Shown here piece by piece: positions 35,012 through 43,722 of a stretch of 64,000 nucleotides of DNA (position 1 is the stretch's first letter; every line of letters starts with the position of its first letter). The notes below the pieces were generated by a model. The model ran no database searches, was not told the DNA's origin, and worked only from the letters and a program-made list of their open reading frames with translations. The position numbers and the translations under genes are program-made. This stretch comes from Streptomyces sp. NBC_01335 (GTDB lineage: Bacteria > Actinomycetota > Actinomycetes > Streptomycetales > Streptomycetaceae), in contig NZ_CP108370.1 in the NCBI RefSeq assembly GCF_035953295.1, forward strand, positions 4,245,001 through 4,309,000, written 5' to 3'.

Positions 35012-35854
35012 ATGGCTCCCAGCCCCGCATCCACACAGTTCAATCCGTTGGGCCTTGACTTGCTCGGCCGTAATCTCCGGGAGGAGATGGACGGGCGTCC
35101 ACGCGTGCCCCTTGACGAGGTGAAGCCGTTCCCGGGCGCAGGGCTATATGCGCTCTACTACAAGGGCGATCTTGAGATCTACAAGGGGCTGAAGGATGCC
35201 GACATCCCCATTTACGTGGGGAAAGCCTCGGCTGGTGATAGCAGCTATGGAGACGCGCCGAATCTGGCTCAGCGGAAGCTGTTCGATCGAATAAGCGACC
35301 ACCGTAGAAGCATCAACGAGCCAGCTAATCTCCATGCTTCGCATTTCGACGTCAGATGTCTGACCCTCGATGATATCTGGATCGTCCTGGGCGAACGGGC
35401 CCTTCTGCGCGCCTATAGCCCCGTTCTCTGGAATACCGTGATGACCGGGTTTGGGGGAAACCCGCCAGGTCAGGGGCGGAGGAATGCTCGCTCGGTCTGG
35501 GACTCCGTCCACCCGGGGCGGAAGCGAGCGGCCGGGCTGCTCTGCAACCGCAGTTACAGCGGTGTCGAAATGGAGGGGCTCATCCTGGACGGCATCGAAA
35601 TCTCGCTGATGGAAGTGGGCGAACAGCGCGATAAGAAGTTGAAGGAATTCCGAAACCGCCCTGCGGAGATCATCTGGCAGGAAGGGAAGAGTTCCGGGAA
35701 GGGCCCTAAACCTGTCCTCGTGTTCCGGAAGGGTGCGTTCTTGGAAGAAAATGGTCGATTTGGAGTCGACCTCAGTGATATCGAATGGCAGCTAGCTGCC
35801 GTGCCGGAGCAGAAGACAACAGAGGAAGTCGTTTTCGACGCTGCCGAGGGATGA
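35012..35854 (+). CDS. Eco29kI-family GIY-YIG restriction endonuclease
   Basis: A 280-aa type II restriction enzyme. FNPLGLDLLGRNL opens the family-specific N-terminus, then GAGLYALYYKGD and IPIYVGKAS form the GIY-YIG core, with catalytic Arg in FDRISDHRRS, Glu in LGERALLRAYSPVLWN and a conserved GFGGNPPGQGR. It lies downstream of methyltransferase and vsr in the same direction. Its 3' end is 16 bp from the IS insertion but intact. Confidence 0.9.
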   Translation: MAPSPASTQFNPLGLDLLGRNLREEMDGRPRVPLDEVKPFPGAGLYALYYKGDLEIYKGLKDADIPIYVGKASAGDSSYGDAPNLAQRKLFDRISDHRRSINEPANLHASHFDVRCLTLDDIWIVLGERALLRAYSPVLWNTVMTGFGGNPPGQGRRNARSVWDSVHPGRKRAAGLLCNRSYSGVEMEGLILDGIEISLMEVGEQRDKKLKEFRNRPAEIIWQEGKSSGKGPKPVLVFRKGAFLEENGRFGVDLSDIEWQLAAVPEQKTTEEVVFDAAEG

Positions 35855-35870
35855 GCATCGCAGGCACTAG

Positions 35871-35892
35871 GCCGTGTCTGACAAAAGATCAC
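35871..35892. repeat. IS terminal inverted repeat, left
   Basis: GCCGTGTCTGACAAAAGATC plus AC, paired with the right repeat; flanked outside by CTAG. Confidence 0.9.
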
Positions 35893-36805
35893 GGACTGGT
35901 TTCGCGGAGCCAGAGGATCAGCGAGGCCAGGACGACTCCGGCACGGTAGCGGTTAACGAGCTTGTCGAATCTGGTGGCGATCGCGCGGAACTGCTTGAGG
36001 CGTGCGAAGCATCGTTCGACCACGTTGCGCTCGCGGTAGACCTCCTCGTCGAAGGCAGGCGGCCGTCCGCCGAGGCGCCCTCGGCGTCGGCGGTTGGCCG
36101 CTTGGTCGCGGCGCTCGGGGATCGTGACGGCGATGCCGCGGCTCCGCAGCAGGTGCCGGATCGCCCGGCTGGAGTAGGCCTTGTCGCCCAGGACTCGGGT
36201 CGGTGTCCTGCGCGGGCGGCCAGTACCGACTCTCGGAACGCGGATCCCGTCGAGGACCTGGTCGAAGGCGGTGGCGTCATTGACGTTGCCGGGCGTGAGC
36301 ACGATGGACAGGGGCAGGCCCCGGCCGTCGACGGCGAGGTGAACCTTTGTAGTCAGCCCGCCTCGGGACCGGCCGAGGGCCTGGCGCGCCTGCGAGCGGC
36401 CCGGATCTTCCAGTTCGTCCCCGTCTGCGCCCCCTTTTTGCGGGCACCGGCGGCGTGCTGGTGGGCCCGGTTGATCGTGGAGTCGACGGCGACGGTCCAC
36501 TCCACCCGGCCCACCGCGTCGTCGCGAACCTGGACGTGTTCCAACAGCTTCACCCAGGTCCCGTCCGCTTCCCAGCGGGCAAACCGCTCATAGACGGTCT
36601 GCCAGGGTCCGTACCGCTCGGGCAGATCGCGCCACGGAGCCCCGGTCCGCAGCCGCCACAACACCCCGTTGACCACCTGCCGGTGATCACGCCACGGCCG
36701 ACCACGCCCATCCACCCGCGGCAACAGGGGCTCCATTCGCTCCCACGCCGCTTCCGTCAACTCGCCACGAACAGCCACAAGATCAAGTATGAGCCTCAGC
36801 GGCAT
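35889..36805 (-). CDS. IS5-family DDE transposase, two frames joined by -1 frameshift
   Basis: The first frame (36805 down to about 36440) has the N-terminal DUF4096-like region (LTEAAWERMEPLLP, WRLRTGAPWRDLPERYG, YERFARW) and the first catalytic Asp in VAVDSTINRAHQHAAGARKKG. The second frame (to 35889) continues LEDPGRSQ, RSRGGLTTKVHLAVDG, the second Asp in VLGDKAYSS and the Glu in NVVERCFARLKQFRAIATRFDK. The frames meet at A-AAA-AAG (36430-36439), so a full enzyme of about 300 aa needs a -1 slip. The start lies within the end of the passenger gene. Confidence 0.87.
36430..36439 (-). other. programmed -1 frameshift site
   Basis: On the minus strand the transposase frames meet at GCAAAAAGGGGG; read in frame 1 it is CGC-AAA-AAG-GGG and in frame 2 CAA-AAA-GGG. 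AAAAAG is a standard slippery heptamer core for IS elements. Confidence 0.75.
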
Positions 36806-37181
36806 TGGCCTGGTCCACGACTTCAGCGAAGTAGGTCCAACCGTCTACTTCGAGGTTTTGCACCGATGGCCGGGTGTCCAGAACAGGCGCCGCGGCGTCG
36901 AGCAGGCGCCGGACCGTTCCCGGCTCGTAGAGGTTGAGCCAGGCGCGGTCCCGGAGGCGCACGACCGTGCCCGCCTCGAAGTACGAGTTCGAAACGATCC
37001 TGTCCGGGCCCGGGGCAAAGACCACGGCCAATCGGCGTCGAACGCCTTGCGCTGGCACCTCTGGAAAGAGAGAAAGCGTCAGCCGGCAGTCAGCGTAGTC
37101 CGGCCTCACACGCTGCCGCACAGTCCAACGCCAGACGGCCTCGTTGACCACGAGGCGGCGGACGCGTCGATCATTCCCCAT
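36783..37181 (-). CDS. passenger protein of the insertion sequence
   Basis: A 132-aa protein not recognised. It is basic at the N-terminus (MGNDRRVRRLVVNEAVWRWTVRQR) with a compact alpha/beta body (YADCRLTLSLFPE, RRLAVVFAPGPDRIVSNSYFEAG) ending in DGWTYFAEVVDQ. No DNA-binding motif is certain. It overlaps the transposase start by 23 bp, so its translation should affect transposase expression. It lies wholly inside the inverted repeats and so travels with the IS. Confidence 0.65.
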   Translation of the reverse strand: MGNDRRVRRLVVNEAVWRWTVRQRVRPDYADCRLTLSLFPEVPAQGVRRRLAVVFAPGPDRIVSNSYFEAGTVVRLRDRAWLNLYEPGTVRRLLDAAAPVLDTRPSVQNLEVDGWTYFAEVVDQANAAEAHT

Positions 37182-37249
37182 CGAGCCAGCGTAGATCGCT
37201 GGCCTGGACGAAAGGCATCTTGGCTTCACGCGATGTGGTCACCTCCATC

Positions 37250-37271
37250 GTGATCATTTGTCAGACACGCC
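37250..37271. repeat. IS terminal inverted repeat, right
   Basis: The reverse complement reads GGCGTGTCTGACAAATGATC plus AC; followed by CTAG. Confidence 0.9.
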
Positions 37272-37374
37272 CTAGGTCGAACGGGGACTGACGCCCATGG
37301 GAGTCGGCGCTCGTGGCGATTCATGTGGCCCGGGCTTGGTCATTGATGCGCGGTGCCACGGTTGGTCGGCGCGA

Positions 37375-37905
37375 CTACAGCTCGCGTAGGCCGGTCAAGA
37401 CCCGCCCGATGAGCGTCGGGGCGGCTTGGCGACCGCCGGGCGCTGGCTCACCGAAAGCGGCGTTGGGGCGAGCGGGAACCTCTGCCCAGACGATCTTCCC
37501 GAGGTGTGGCTGTGTGGGGCAGTAGCCCCAGCGGTTGGCCATGGTCTGGACAAGAACGAGCCCGCGGCCCCCGGTGGCACTGGAGTCTTGGGCCCGAGGA
37601 GTCGGCGGACGCAGGTCGGGATCACTGACCGCGAGCACGATGCCGTCGTCGGTGGGCCAGAGCCTGAGAGCGATCGTGCCGACACCAGGGGATCCAGCGG
37701 CGGACGTTGCAGACGTCTCCGTGGGCTGGGCGTGCTTGATTGCGTTGGTGGTCAGCTCAGAGACGAGGAGCCGGGCGACTTCGATGCCCTCGGCGGGGAA
37801 GCGCCACCGCTGGAGGATGTCGACGGTGTGGCGACGGGCCCAGGCGACCGCGTTGGGGGTGGCGGCCAGGGTCAGTTCGCTGATGGATGGGGGGACCTGG
37901 TTCAT
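37375..37905 (-). CDS. HATPase anti-sigma-type ATP-binding protein
   Basis: A 176-aa protein with a GHKL ATPase domain of the SpoIIAB/RsbW kind: N box LVSELTTNAIKHA (about 47-59), G1 VSDPDLRPP and G2 GGRGLVLVQTMANRWG. These bind ATP and often sequester sigma factors or phosphorylate anti-anti-sigma proteins; Streptomyces has many orphans. It is last of a minus-strand series starting at the HD gene. Confidence 0.85.
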   Translation of the reverse strand: MNQVPPSISELTLAATPNAVAWARRHTVDILQRWRFPAEGIEVARLLVSELTTNAIKHAQPTETSATSAAGSPGVGTIALRLWPTDDGIVLAVSDPDLRPPTPRAQDSSATGGRGLVLVQTMANRWGYCPTQPHLGKIVWAEVPARPNAAFGEPAPGGRQAAPTLIGRVLTGLREL

Positions 37906-38021
37906 GCGGGTGGCTCCCTCGGCGGCCTGACCGGGCGGGTGCGGCGCTGTGGCGTGGATGGAGGCCCGCGAGGCCGGGACGGGCTAGGGACGGGGCGTTT
38001 CGGCCTCGCGGGTTGAGGGGC

Positions 38022-38759
38022 TTATTTCGTGGCGACGACGTAGACGCTGCCCCAGCGGCGCTTTGGGTTGGCCATGGTCGGGTCGAAGTTCCAGGGCTCG
38101 ATGGTGGTGAAGCCAGCCTCGGTGAAGAGTTGGACGAGCTTCTCGTGGTCGTACGCCCACAGGTGCGAGGTGTACGTGGGGTCGTCGTCCTGGTCGCGGA
38201 AGACGAGGTTGACGAGGTCGAGTCGCGTGTTGATGTCGCTACGGCAGTCGCGCTTGGCGTACCAACGCTCGATCGTCTCGTCGGTGGTGGCAAGGGGACC
38301 GGGGTACTGGTTCAGGGCGAAGGCGGCGTCAGGAACGCCGGTGATGATCCGGCCGCCCGGTGCGAGGACGCGGTGGGCCTCACGGACGTAGGACTTGGCC
38401 GAGCGTGGGTAGTCGATGTGCTCCAGGAAGTGCTCGGAGAAGATCTCGTCGGTGCTGCCGTCCCGGAGAGGGATTCCCTCGCGGACGTCCCAGAGGAGGT
38501 CGGCCGGTGGAACGAGGTCGATGTTGAAGAACCCCTCGATACGGTGCGCTCCGCCGCCGATCTGGACCTTGGCGGGTGTGTCGTTGATGCGGCCGTTGGG
38601 CCAGGCGCGGTGGCTGGCGTGGTGGTAGTGGTGAAGTTCGATCTCCTTGGCGGCGGCCCGGAGGGCGCGGGCGAGGCCGTGGGTAGTGGCGGGGTCGGCG
38701 AGTACGGAGGCGATCTGCTCGCCGAGGAGGTCGATGGAGGGCATGCCGAAGGGACTCAT
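38022..38759 (-). CDS. class I SAM-dependent methyltransferase-like protein
   Basis: A 245-aa protein. KVQIGGGAHRIEGFFNIDL is the SAM-binding loop of a subgroup with a degenerate glycine motif, and GSTDEIFSEHFLEHID and EAHRVLAPGGRIITGVPD are motifs III-IV/post-I of class I methyltransferases. The C-terminal beta hairpin ends in SVYVVATK. Substrate unknown. It is 63 bp downstream of the 464-aa gene and probably in one transcript with it and the HD gene. A GTG three bases upstream is an alternative start. Confidence 0.78.
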   Translation of the reverse strand: MSPFGMPSIDLLGEQIASVLADPATTHGLARALRAAAKEIELHHYHHASHRAWPNGRINDTPAKVQIGGGAHRIEGFFNIDLVPPADLLWDVREGIPLRDGSTDEIFSEHFLEHIDYPRSAKSYVREAHRVLAPGGRIITGVPDAAFALNQYPGPLATTDETIERWYAKRDCRSDINTRLDLVNLVFRDQDDDPTYTSHLWAYDHEKLVQLFTEAGFTTIEPWNFDPTMANPKRRWGSVYVVATK

Positions 38760-38822
38760 CACGGGGGCTCCTGCGTGTGAGGTTGCTCGGATGGAGTGGG
38801 CCGCGGATGGCGGCGACGATGA

Positions 38823-40217
38823 TCAGGCGACGCTGGGCGCGGGAGCGGTCCACTGGTTGTTGCGCATCAGGGTGTACTTGATGTCCACCAGCCGCGGGGC
38901 GATGGTCAGCGAGAGCTCTTCGGCCGGGTGGAGGTGGCCGGCATCGTCCTGCTCAGCGCGCCAAACGCGGTAGTCGAGGTCGGGGTAAGCCGGGTTGATG
39001 CCGATCTCGCCCTTGGGCATCGTGCCGTTGAACGGGGCGACGATGTCCATGTGGTTCCAGTAGTTCCAGGCTTGCAGCGCCTTGTGCTGATCGAAGTAGA
39101 AGTAGAAGTCGGGGTAACGGCCGAAGGTGCGCAGCTCCCGGTGGATGAGGTGGCCCAGGAGTGGTCCGAGCTGCGTGGCCAGGGAGTCGAACTCCCAGCG
39201 CGTGTGGTGCCAGGCTTCGGGGGCGTCGCCGGGTGTGAAGAGGCGGGCAGCGACGAGGTAGCTGATCCGCTCGACCAGGTAAGCGTTCGCGTGGCTGGTG
39301 TCGATGGTCGGGTCGACTCGGTGAATGAGCGTGGCCAGGTGCTTCGGGCGGGGACGGAACCTTGCGAGGTCGAACTTCCCGGCCATGGCCGGGAAGGAGG
39401 CGAACAGCATCTCCTTGTAGAGCCAGTTGTTCAGCTCGCCGAGTTCGGCCAGGCGCCGTGTGTGGTGGGAGGTCGAGTGGAGCATCAGGTACTCGGCGAC
39501 GGCTTCGAAGTACAGGTAGCCGAGGATTGGCAGGCGGGGGATTGTCTCGTCGAGCAGCTTGAGAAACGGCTCGGCATCGATCCGCGTGCCCTGGTAGGCG
39601 ACGGCGGCAGCCATGGCGAGGAACGCGGCCGAGTTCTTGACGCGGCTGACGACGGTCTCGCGCAGCTGGTGCCGTTCGTTCTTGCTCAGGAGATATTCGA
39701 GGTGGCTGTAGATCTGCAGGTGGATGAGGCCCAGCCGCAGGTAGTCCACTCCGGCGAGCCCACGGTAAGCCTGCGGCGGAGTATCGATCTCGAAGATCAG
39801 CGGGGTGGGGACGCGGTCGGTGACGCCGAGCTTGGCCAGGAAGGCCGGCGCTTCCTTGGTCAGGACGTAGGCGCCCAGGTTGTGCATGCGGAAGCCCTGG
39901 TCGGTCGCGGTGAGCGGCGCGCAATAGATGCTTCCGACGAGGCAGCCGCCCGACGGGTAGAGCACTCCCTGCCGGCTGATCTCCTCCAGGGCGTGGGTGA
40001 CGTGCAGCAAGTGCAGCTTGCCGTTTCCGCTCAGGGCCTCGAAGAGGGCGTTCTGCCGCAGCAGGTGGCCGTTCGGGGTCTCCTCGGCGAGCCGTCTGTC
40101 CCAGCCTGCGGCCTGGGTGGCGAGCGGGTCGGTGCGGTCGGTGGGGCTGGGGATGAGGGTGGAGTCGAAGAAGGCGTGGGCATCGGCCCACAGGTGGTAG
40201 GCGTCGAGGAAGTCCAT
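38823..40217 (-). CDS. 464-aa protein of unknown function, coupled to an HD hydrolase
   Basis: A soluble protein of unrecognised family, mostly helical, with many aromatic residues (YLYFEAVAEYLM, YPDFYFYFDQHKALQAWNYWNHMD). HVTHALEEISRQG near residue 75 and the IYCAPLTATDQG segment hint at a nucleotide or sugar site but no motif is diagnostic. It lies only 2 bp after the HD-domain gene and 63 bp before the methyltransferase, so the three probably form one pathway. Confidence 0.65.
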   Translation of the reverse strand: MDFLDAYHLWADAHAFFDSTLIPSPTDRTDPLATQAAGWDRRLAEETPNGHLLRQNALFEALSGNGKLHLLHVTHALEEISRQGVLYPSGGCLVGSIYCAPLTATDQGFRMHNLGAYVLTKEAPAFLAKLGVTDRVPTPLIFEIDTPPQAYRGLAGVDYLRLGLIHLQIYSHLEYLLSKNERHQLRETVVSRVKNSAAFLAMAAAVAYQGTRIDAEPFLKLLDETIPRLPILGYLYFEAVAEYLMLHSTSHHTRRLAELGELNNWLYKEMLFASFPAMAGKFDLARFRPRPKHLATLIHRVDPTIDTSHANAYLVERISYLVAARLFTPGDAPEAWHHTRWEFDSLATQLGPLLGHLIHRELRTFGRYPDFYFYFDQHKALQAWNYWNHMDIVAPFNGTMPKGEIGINPAYPDLDYRVWRAEQDDAGHLHPAEELSLTIAPRLVDIKYTLMRNNQWTAPAPSVA

Positions 40218-40219
40218 CG

Positions 40220-40984
40220 TCAGACCAGGCCCCTCTCGGCGAGCGCGTAGCGGACGGCCGCAGTGCCGCTGGCCCCGGCGAGGTAGGCCCGCTCCGAGGC
40301 TAGGACCAGGCCGAAGGCGAGGCCGCGCAGCTGGTCGAAGGCGGGCTCGTGGACGTATTGGGCGTTCGGCCACCACTTCAGCTTCGGAAGGCGGTAGCGG
40401 TCCAGGGCATCAGCTGCCTTGACCACGTCGGTGATGCGCTCGGCCCGGGCGTGGTCGGTCCTGTCGTCCGTGGTGAACGCCTCGTACGGGACGTCGTGCA
40501 GGCGAACGGCGGTGGCCGCCTGAACGATTCGCCGAGGAGTGGCGGTGAGGCCGAAGTGGCCCCAGACGGTGTCGGCGTTCGCGGCGAGCCAGATGGCCGC
40601 GCGGGCGCCGTGTCCGTGGTCGTCCTTGTCGTTGCGGCGCTGGCAGTCGTGCACAGCAGCGGCGACGATAGTCGTGGCGGTGTCGGCGTCGTCCAGGCCG
40701 TCGGCCTCCGCGAGGACGGCGGCGAGCGCCGCCGTCCTCATGGAGTGCCGGACACCGTGGAGCGACGTGTACAGGCGAGGGTCGGCCCACCACCGGGTGG
40801 GCAGTCCGCCGTGCGCGAGCAGCTCCTTCGACTGTTGGCGCAAGACCGGCGCCGGCGCTGGTGGAAGGTCGGGCCTGTTTTCGCTGATCCACGCGATAGT
40901 GGCGTGGTCCATATGCTGGTGGAGCGGGAGCTGCCTTCGGGCAGCCAGGTCGATCAGACTTGCGGTCAACGGGGTCGTGCTCAT
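40220..40984 (-). CDS. HD-domain phosphohydrolase
   Basis: A 254-aa protein. The metal-binding set is visible: His in LHGVRHSMRTA (about 75-85), HD in AAVHDCQRRND (about 108-118), His in HGHGAR and Asp in KAADALDRYRLP. HD enzymes hydrolyse nucleotides, cyclic dinucleotides or alarmones. First gene of a three-gene minus-strand unit. Substrate unknown. Confidence 0.82.
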   Translation of the reverse strand: MSTTPLTASLIDLAARRQLPLHQHMDHATIAWISENRPDLPPAPAPVLRQQSKELLAHGGLPTRWWADPRLYTSLHGVRHSMRTAALAAVLAEADGLDDADTATTIVAAAVHDCQRRNDKDDHGHGARAAIWLAANADTVWGHFGLTATPRRIVQAATAVRLHDVPYEAFTTDDRTDHARAERITDVVKAADALDRYRLPKLKWWPNAQYVHEPAFDQLRGLAFGLVLASERAYLAGASGTAAVRYALAERGLV

Positions 40985-41023
40985 TCGTGCCCACCCCCTT
41001 GGTGGTATCCGCGGTGATGTTCC

Positions 41024-41608
41024 CTACCGGATCGGCGCGGCCTGCTGTTCGCGCTCCTTGCGCTCCTTCTCGGCAGCTTCGAAGGCGGCCGTGAAGTCGG
41101 CTAGCTCCTGCTCCGTCATCAAGGTCACCCCGAGTGTCGCGGCGACGTCCGTGATCTTGGCCTCCGCCTCGGCGCGGGCTGCATCCGAAGCTCCGTCCTC
41201 CAACAGGACCTCGAACTCGGCGTGGTAGCCCCACGCCTCACTCCACTTGACCGCGATCTCGACGCCGTCGAAGCGGAAGTTGTGACGGAAGTTGAACGCC
41301 TCGTGCATCGCCGCCTCGAACCCGAGAGCGTTGAACACCTTCACAGCGGCGGGAACGTCGGCGGGTGCGATGGCGAACTCGGTCTCCGCGAAGGCAACGC
41401 CCTGCCCGATCTTGCTCCCCTTCAGGGTGATCTTCGCGGTGCCGGCGGCGGTGTTGTCGGTGACCTTCAGGAGCTGGTCGGGGAGCACGTAGAAGTAGAT
41501 GTGCTTGTCGTCGGGGCCCAGATCCTCGCCGTCCGTGTGCAGGCGGGTGACGAGCTGGTCGTGGGCCTCCTTGGTGAAGCGGGCGCGCATCTCGATCTCG
41601 ACGGCCAC
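41024..41608 (-). CDS. CYTH-domain protein
   Basis: A 194-aa protein with the triphosphate-tunnel fold typical of class IV adenylate cyclases and thiamine/tri-polyphosphatases. The N-terminal VEIEMRARF corresponds to the ExExK/R signature, and alternating acidic/basic strands follow (HIYFYVLPDQLLKV, AKITLKGS, FRFDGVEIAVKW, HAEFEVLLEDG). It would act on a triphosphate or polyphosphate with Mg2+. GTG start. The lysine-rich C-terminal helix (EAAEKERKEREQQ) is extra. Confidence 0.75.
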   Translation of the reverse strand: MAVEIEMRARFTKEAHDQLVTRLHTDGEDLGPDDKHIYFYVLPDQLLKVTDNTAAGTAKITLKGSKIGQGVAFAETEFAIAPADVPAAVKVFNALGFEAAMHEAFNFRHNFRFDGVEIAVKWSEAWGYHAEFEVLLEDGASDAARAEAEAKITDVAATLGVTLMTEQELADFTAAFEAAEKERKEREQQAAPIR

Positions 41609-41768
41609 GGGGCTGTTGCCTCCTCGTTTCAGGCATGGCGAAGCCAGCCGGACCCTGCCGCGAGGGGGCCTGCCCGGTCGGGCGATCGCTATGAGGGTTG
41701 GTGGTTGTGCGCGAGGTGATGCGGCCGATGCGGGTGCCGACCGCATCACCCCGGTGCATTTATGGGTG

Positions 41769-42068
41769 TCAGCCGAGGGCGCCGAAGCGCGCCTCGACGA
41801 CTCCCGAGTGCAGGTAGGTAGGCAGCTGAACGCCTCCCACCGACGTACGGCCGGTGGCGACCTGCTCCTCCGTCTCGCTGGAGAAGCCCTCCAACAGACG
41901 CATGCACTGCTGGGCCCACTCACGCGACGCGGGCCAGTCGCCCAGGTCGCGGTGGCGCACAGCCAGGGCGTACGCGGTCTCGGTAGCCGCCCACAGGTCG
42001 GTCACCAGATCGCGCTGGAAGATCGACTCAAGCTCGTCGGCGGAGGCCAAGCGGGTCTGGTTGGTCAT
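41769..42068 (-). CDS. 99-aa protein of unknown function
   Basis: A small helical protein (LWAATETAYALAVRHRDLGDWPASREWAQQCMRLLEG, resembling one TPR-like helix pair) with an acidic tail. It lies between the CYTH and NDK genes on the same strand. No family recognised. Confidence 0.55.
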   Translation of the reverse strand: MTNQTRLASADELESIFQRDLVTDLWAATETAYALAVRHRDLGDWPASREWAQQCMRLLEGFSSETEEQVATGRTSVGGVQLPTYLHSGVVEARFGALG

Positions 42069-42148
42069 GGTGCCCTCTCGAATCAGACGGTCATACCCCA
42101 GTGGTGATCAACGCATCGGCGCCCCCGCAGTGACGCCGTGACCCGCTG

Positions 42149-42658
42149 CTAGTACGTGTAGATCTCGGCCAGCGTCTTGTAGTCCTGCAGTTCGTCCTTG
42201 TCGAACCACAGCTCTACCTCCTGCTTGGCCTCCTCTGCGTTGCCGGAGGCGTGCACGAGGTTCGCGACCGCCTTACCCGAGGCGGTGCTGGCCGCCGCAC
42301 TGTAGTGCGAGAGATCGCCTCGCACCGTGCCGGCCGGAGCCTGGTTGGGGTACGTGCTGCCGACGATCTTGCGGACGGTGGCAATGGCGTCGAAGCCTTC
42401 GAGCACCAGGGCGATAACCGGGCCCTGCTGCATGAATGTCGAGGTGACGTTATAGACCTCTGAGCCGAGCCGTTCCTCAAGGTCGAAGTAGTGGCGGCGG
42501 GTGAATTCTGCGTCCATCCACTTCATCTTGGTGCCGACGATCTTCAGCGCGGCGTCCTCGAATCGTGTGATGACCCGTCCTGCCAGGCCACGCGCCAGTG
42601 CATCGGGCTTGAGCAGGACGAGCGTGCGCTCGACAGTGTGTGCCTGGTCCTCGACCAT
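42149..42658 (-). CDS. nucleoside diphosphate kinase-like protein
   Basis: A 169-aa NDK. TLVLLKPDALARGLAGRVITRFED starts the ferredoxin-like fold, and catalytic His is in NLVHASGNAEEAK (about residue 132), where the core enzyme usually has NxxHGSDS. VIALVLEGFDAIATVRKIVGST and APAGTVRGDLS are family motifs. Slightly longer than the ~137-aa housekeeping NDK and with the altered HASG motif, it looks like a paralogue with a special role, exchanging phosphate among nucleotides. Single gene with its promoter facing the NUDIX operon. Confidence 0.85.
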   Translation of the reverse strand: MVEDQAHTVERTLVLLKPDALARGLAGRVITRFEDAALKIVGTKMKWMDAEFTRRHYFDLEERLGSEVYNVTSTFMQQGPVIALVLEGFDAIATVRKIVGSTYPNQAPAGTVRGDLSHYSAAASTASGKAVANLVHASGNAEEAKQEVELWFDKDELQDYKTLAEIYTY

Positions 42659-43062
42659 TGACTCCCTTTCGCCTTGCTGACAACCGAACATGACGGACGA
42701 TCAGCCGTCACGCATGAGGTTACCGGCGCTCGCAGGGCGGCTCGGGCTGCGAGCAACGTCCTGGAAGGCGAACGTCAGCGATAGAGCTGACGGCCAGCCA
42801 TCCGAGAGGACTGATTCAGCCAACTTGCCTGTCTCTGTTATCCGCTCGGAGTACGCACCTAGAATCTCCTCGTAGTCGTCTGGCGGTTTGGCGCCTCGTA
42901 TGCGCCTTCCAGCGGCTGAGCCATCGGCGGGTGATTCCTTGGCCCCTGGTGACTCCGATTCTTCCGGGGTTTGTGCTGCGCGACCATGAAGCGACAGTGC
43001 AGTCGGAGTGCACTTTTAGCGCGCGGGGTTCTGCATCGGAGCGGCGACGAGGGGACAGTTCG
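42659..43062. other. divergent regulatory region, NDK / NUDIX
   Basis: 404 bp without a supported gene and AT-richer than its neighbours. Possible plus-strand -10 TAGAAT near 42862 with TTATCC 16 bp before it, and an inverted repeat AGTGCA-N7-TGCACT at 42995-43013 as a possible operator. Both are weak calls. Confidence 0.4.
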
Positions 43063-43722
43063 GTGGACGTGATCGAGCGCTGGAGCGGTCGCTACGCCTG
43101 TCTGCTGCAGTCCGCGCTACGCCTCGGCAACGAACAGTTCGCTACTCACCTGGGCATCGCCGTGAGGACCGTGGCCACCTGGCACTCCGACGCGGCTGTC
43201 GTGCCTCGCAGAGAGATGCAGCAACTCCTCGACACGGCCCACGAGCAGGCCCCTGCGGCTGCGCAACAACGCTTCACACTTCTATTGGCGAGGGAGCGGG
43301 CTCCGGCTGGATCGACGCCGACAGGGGCGCAAGCCTTGCGCGTAGCCATCGCGGTGGTTATCCGAGACAGCGATGTCCTGCTTGTGTGCCGACGGGATGA
43401 CGACGCTGCCGGAATCACTTGGCAGTTCCCGGCCGGCGTCATCAAGCCGGGAGGCAAGGCGGAGACCACAACCGTGCGGGAGACTTTGGACGAGACAGGC
43501 GTCCACTGCGCAGTCCGACGGCACCTTGGGAACCGGCTTCATCCCGCGACCGGAGTCCTGTGCGACTACTTTCTCTGCGAGTACCTCGCTGGAGAGGCGA
43601 CCAACAGCGACGCAGCCGAGAACATCGACGTCATGTGGGTTCCCAGAAATGCCGTGACCCGCTTCATTCCCGTCGATACGATCTTCCCACCCATCTTGGC
43701 CGTCCTGGAGGAACAAACGTGA
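43063..43722 (+). CDS. HTH-NUDIX fusion protein
   Basis: A 219-aa protein. Residues 1-80 contain a helix-turn-helix (LGNEQFATHLGIAVRTVATWHSD) and residues 90-219 a NUDIX domain with box KAETTTVRETLDETGV, where one of the usual paired Glu is Asp. It may be a nucleotide-responsive regulator or a pyrophosphatase. The GTG at 43063 follows GAGGGGA; longer starts lie in AT-richer leader. Its stop overlaps the next gene's GTG. Confidence 0.78.
   Translation: MDVIERWSGRYACLLQSALRLGNEQFATHLGIAVRTVATWHSDAAVVPRREMQQLLDTAHEQAPAAAQQRFTLLLARERAPAGSTPTGAQALRVAIAVVIRDSDVLLVCRRDDDAAGITWQFPAGVIKPGGKAETTTVRETLDETGVHCAVRRHLGNRLHPATGVLCDYFLCEYLAGEATNSDAAENIDVMWVPRNAVTRFIPVDTIFPPILAVLEEQT

Larger units (their letters stand above)
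35871..37271. mobile_element. IS5-type insertion sequence with passenger gene (1401 bp)
   Basis: Bounded by 22-bp terminal inverted repeats (GSCGTGTCTGACAAAWGATCAC, 20 of 22 matching) and a 4-bp CTAG duplication at 35867-35870 and 37272-37275. Inside, all on the minus strand, are a two-frame transposase and, upstream of it, a 132-aa passenger ORF. Matching ends and target duplication show a clean insertion just after the restriction gene. Confidence 0.9.
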
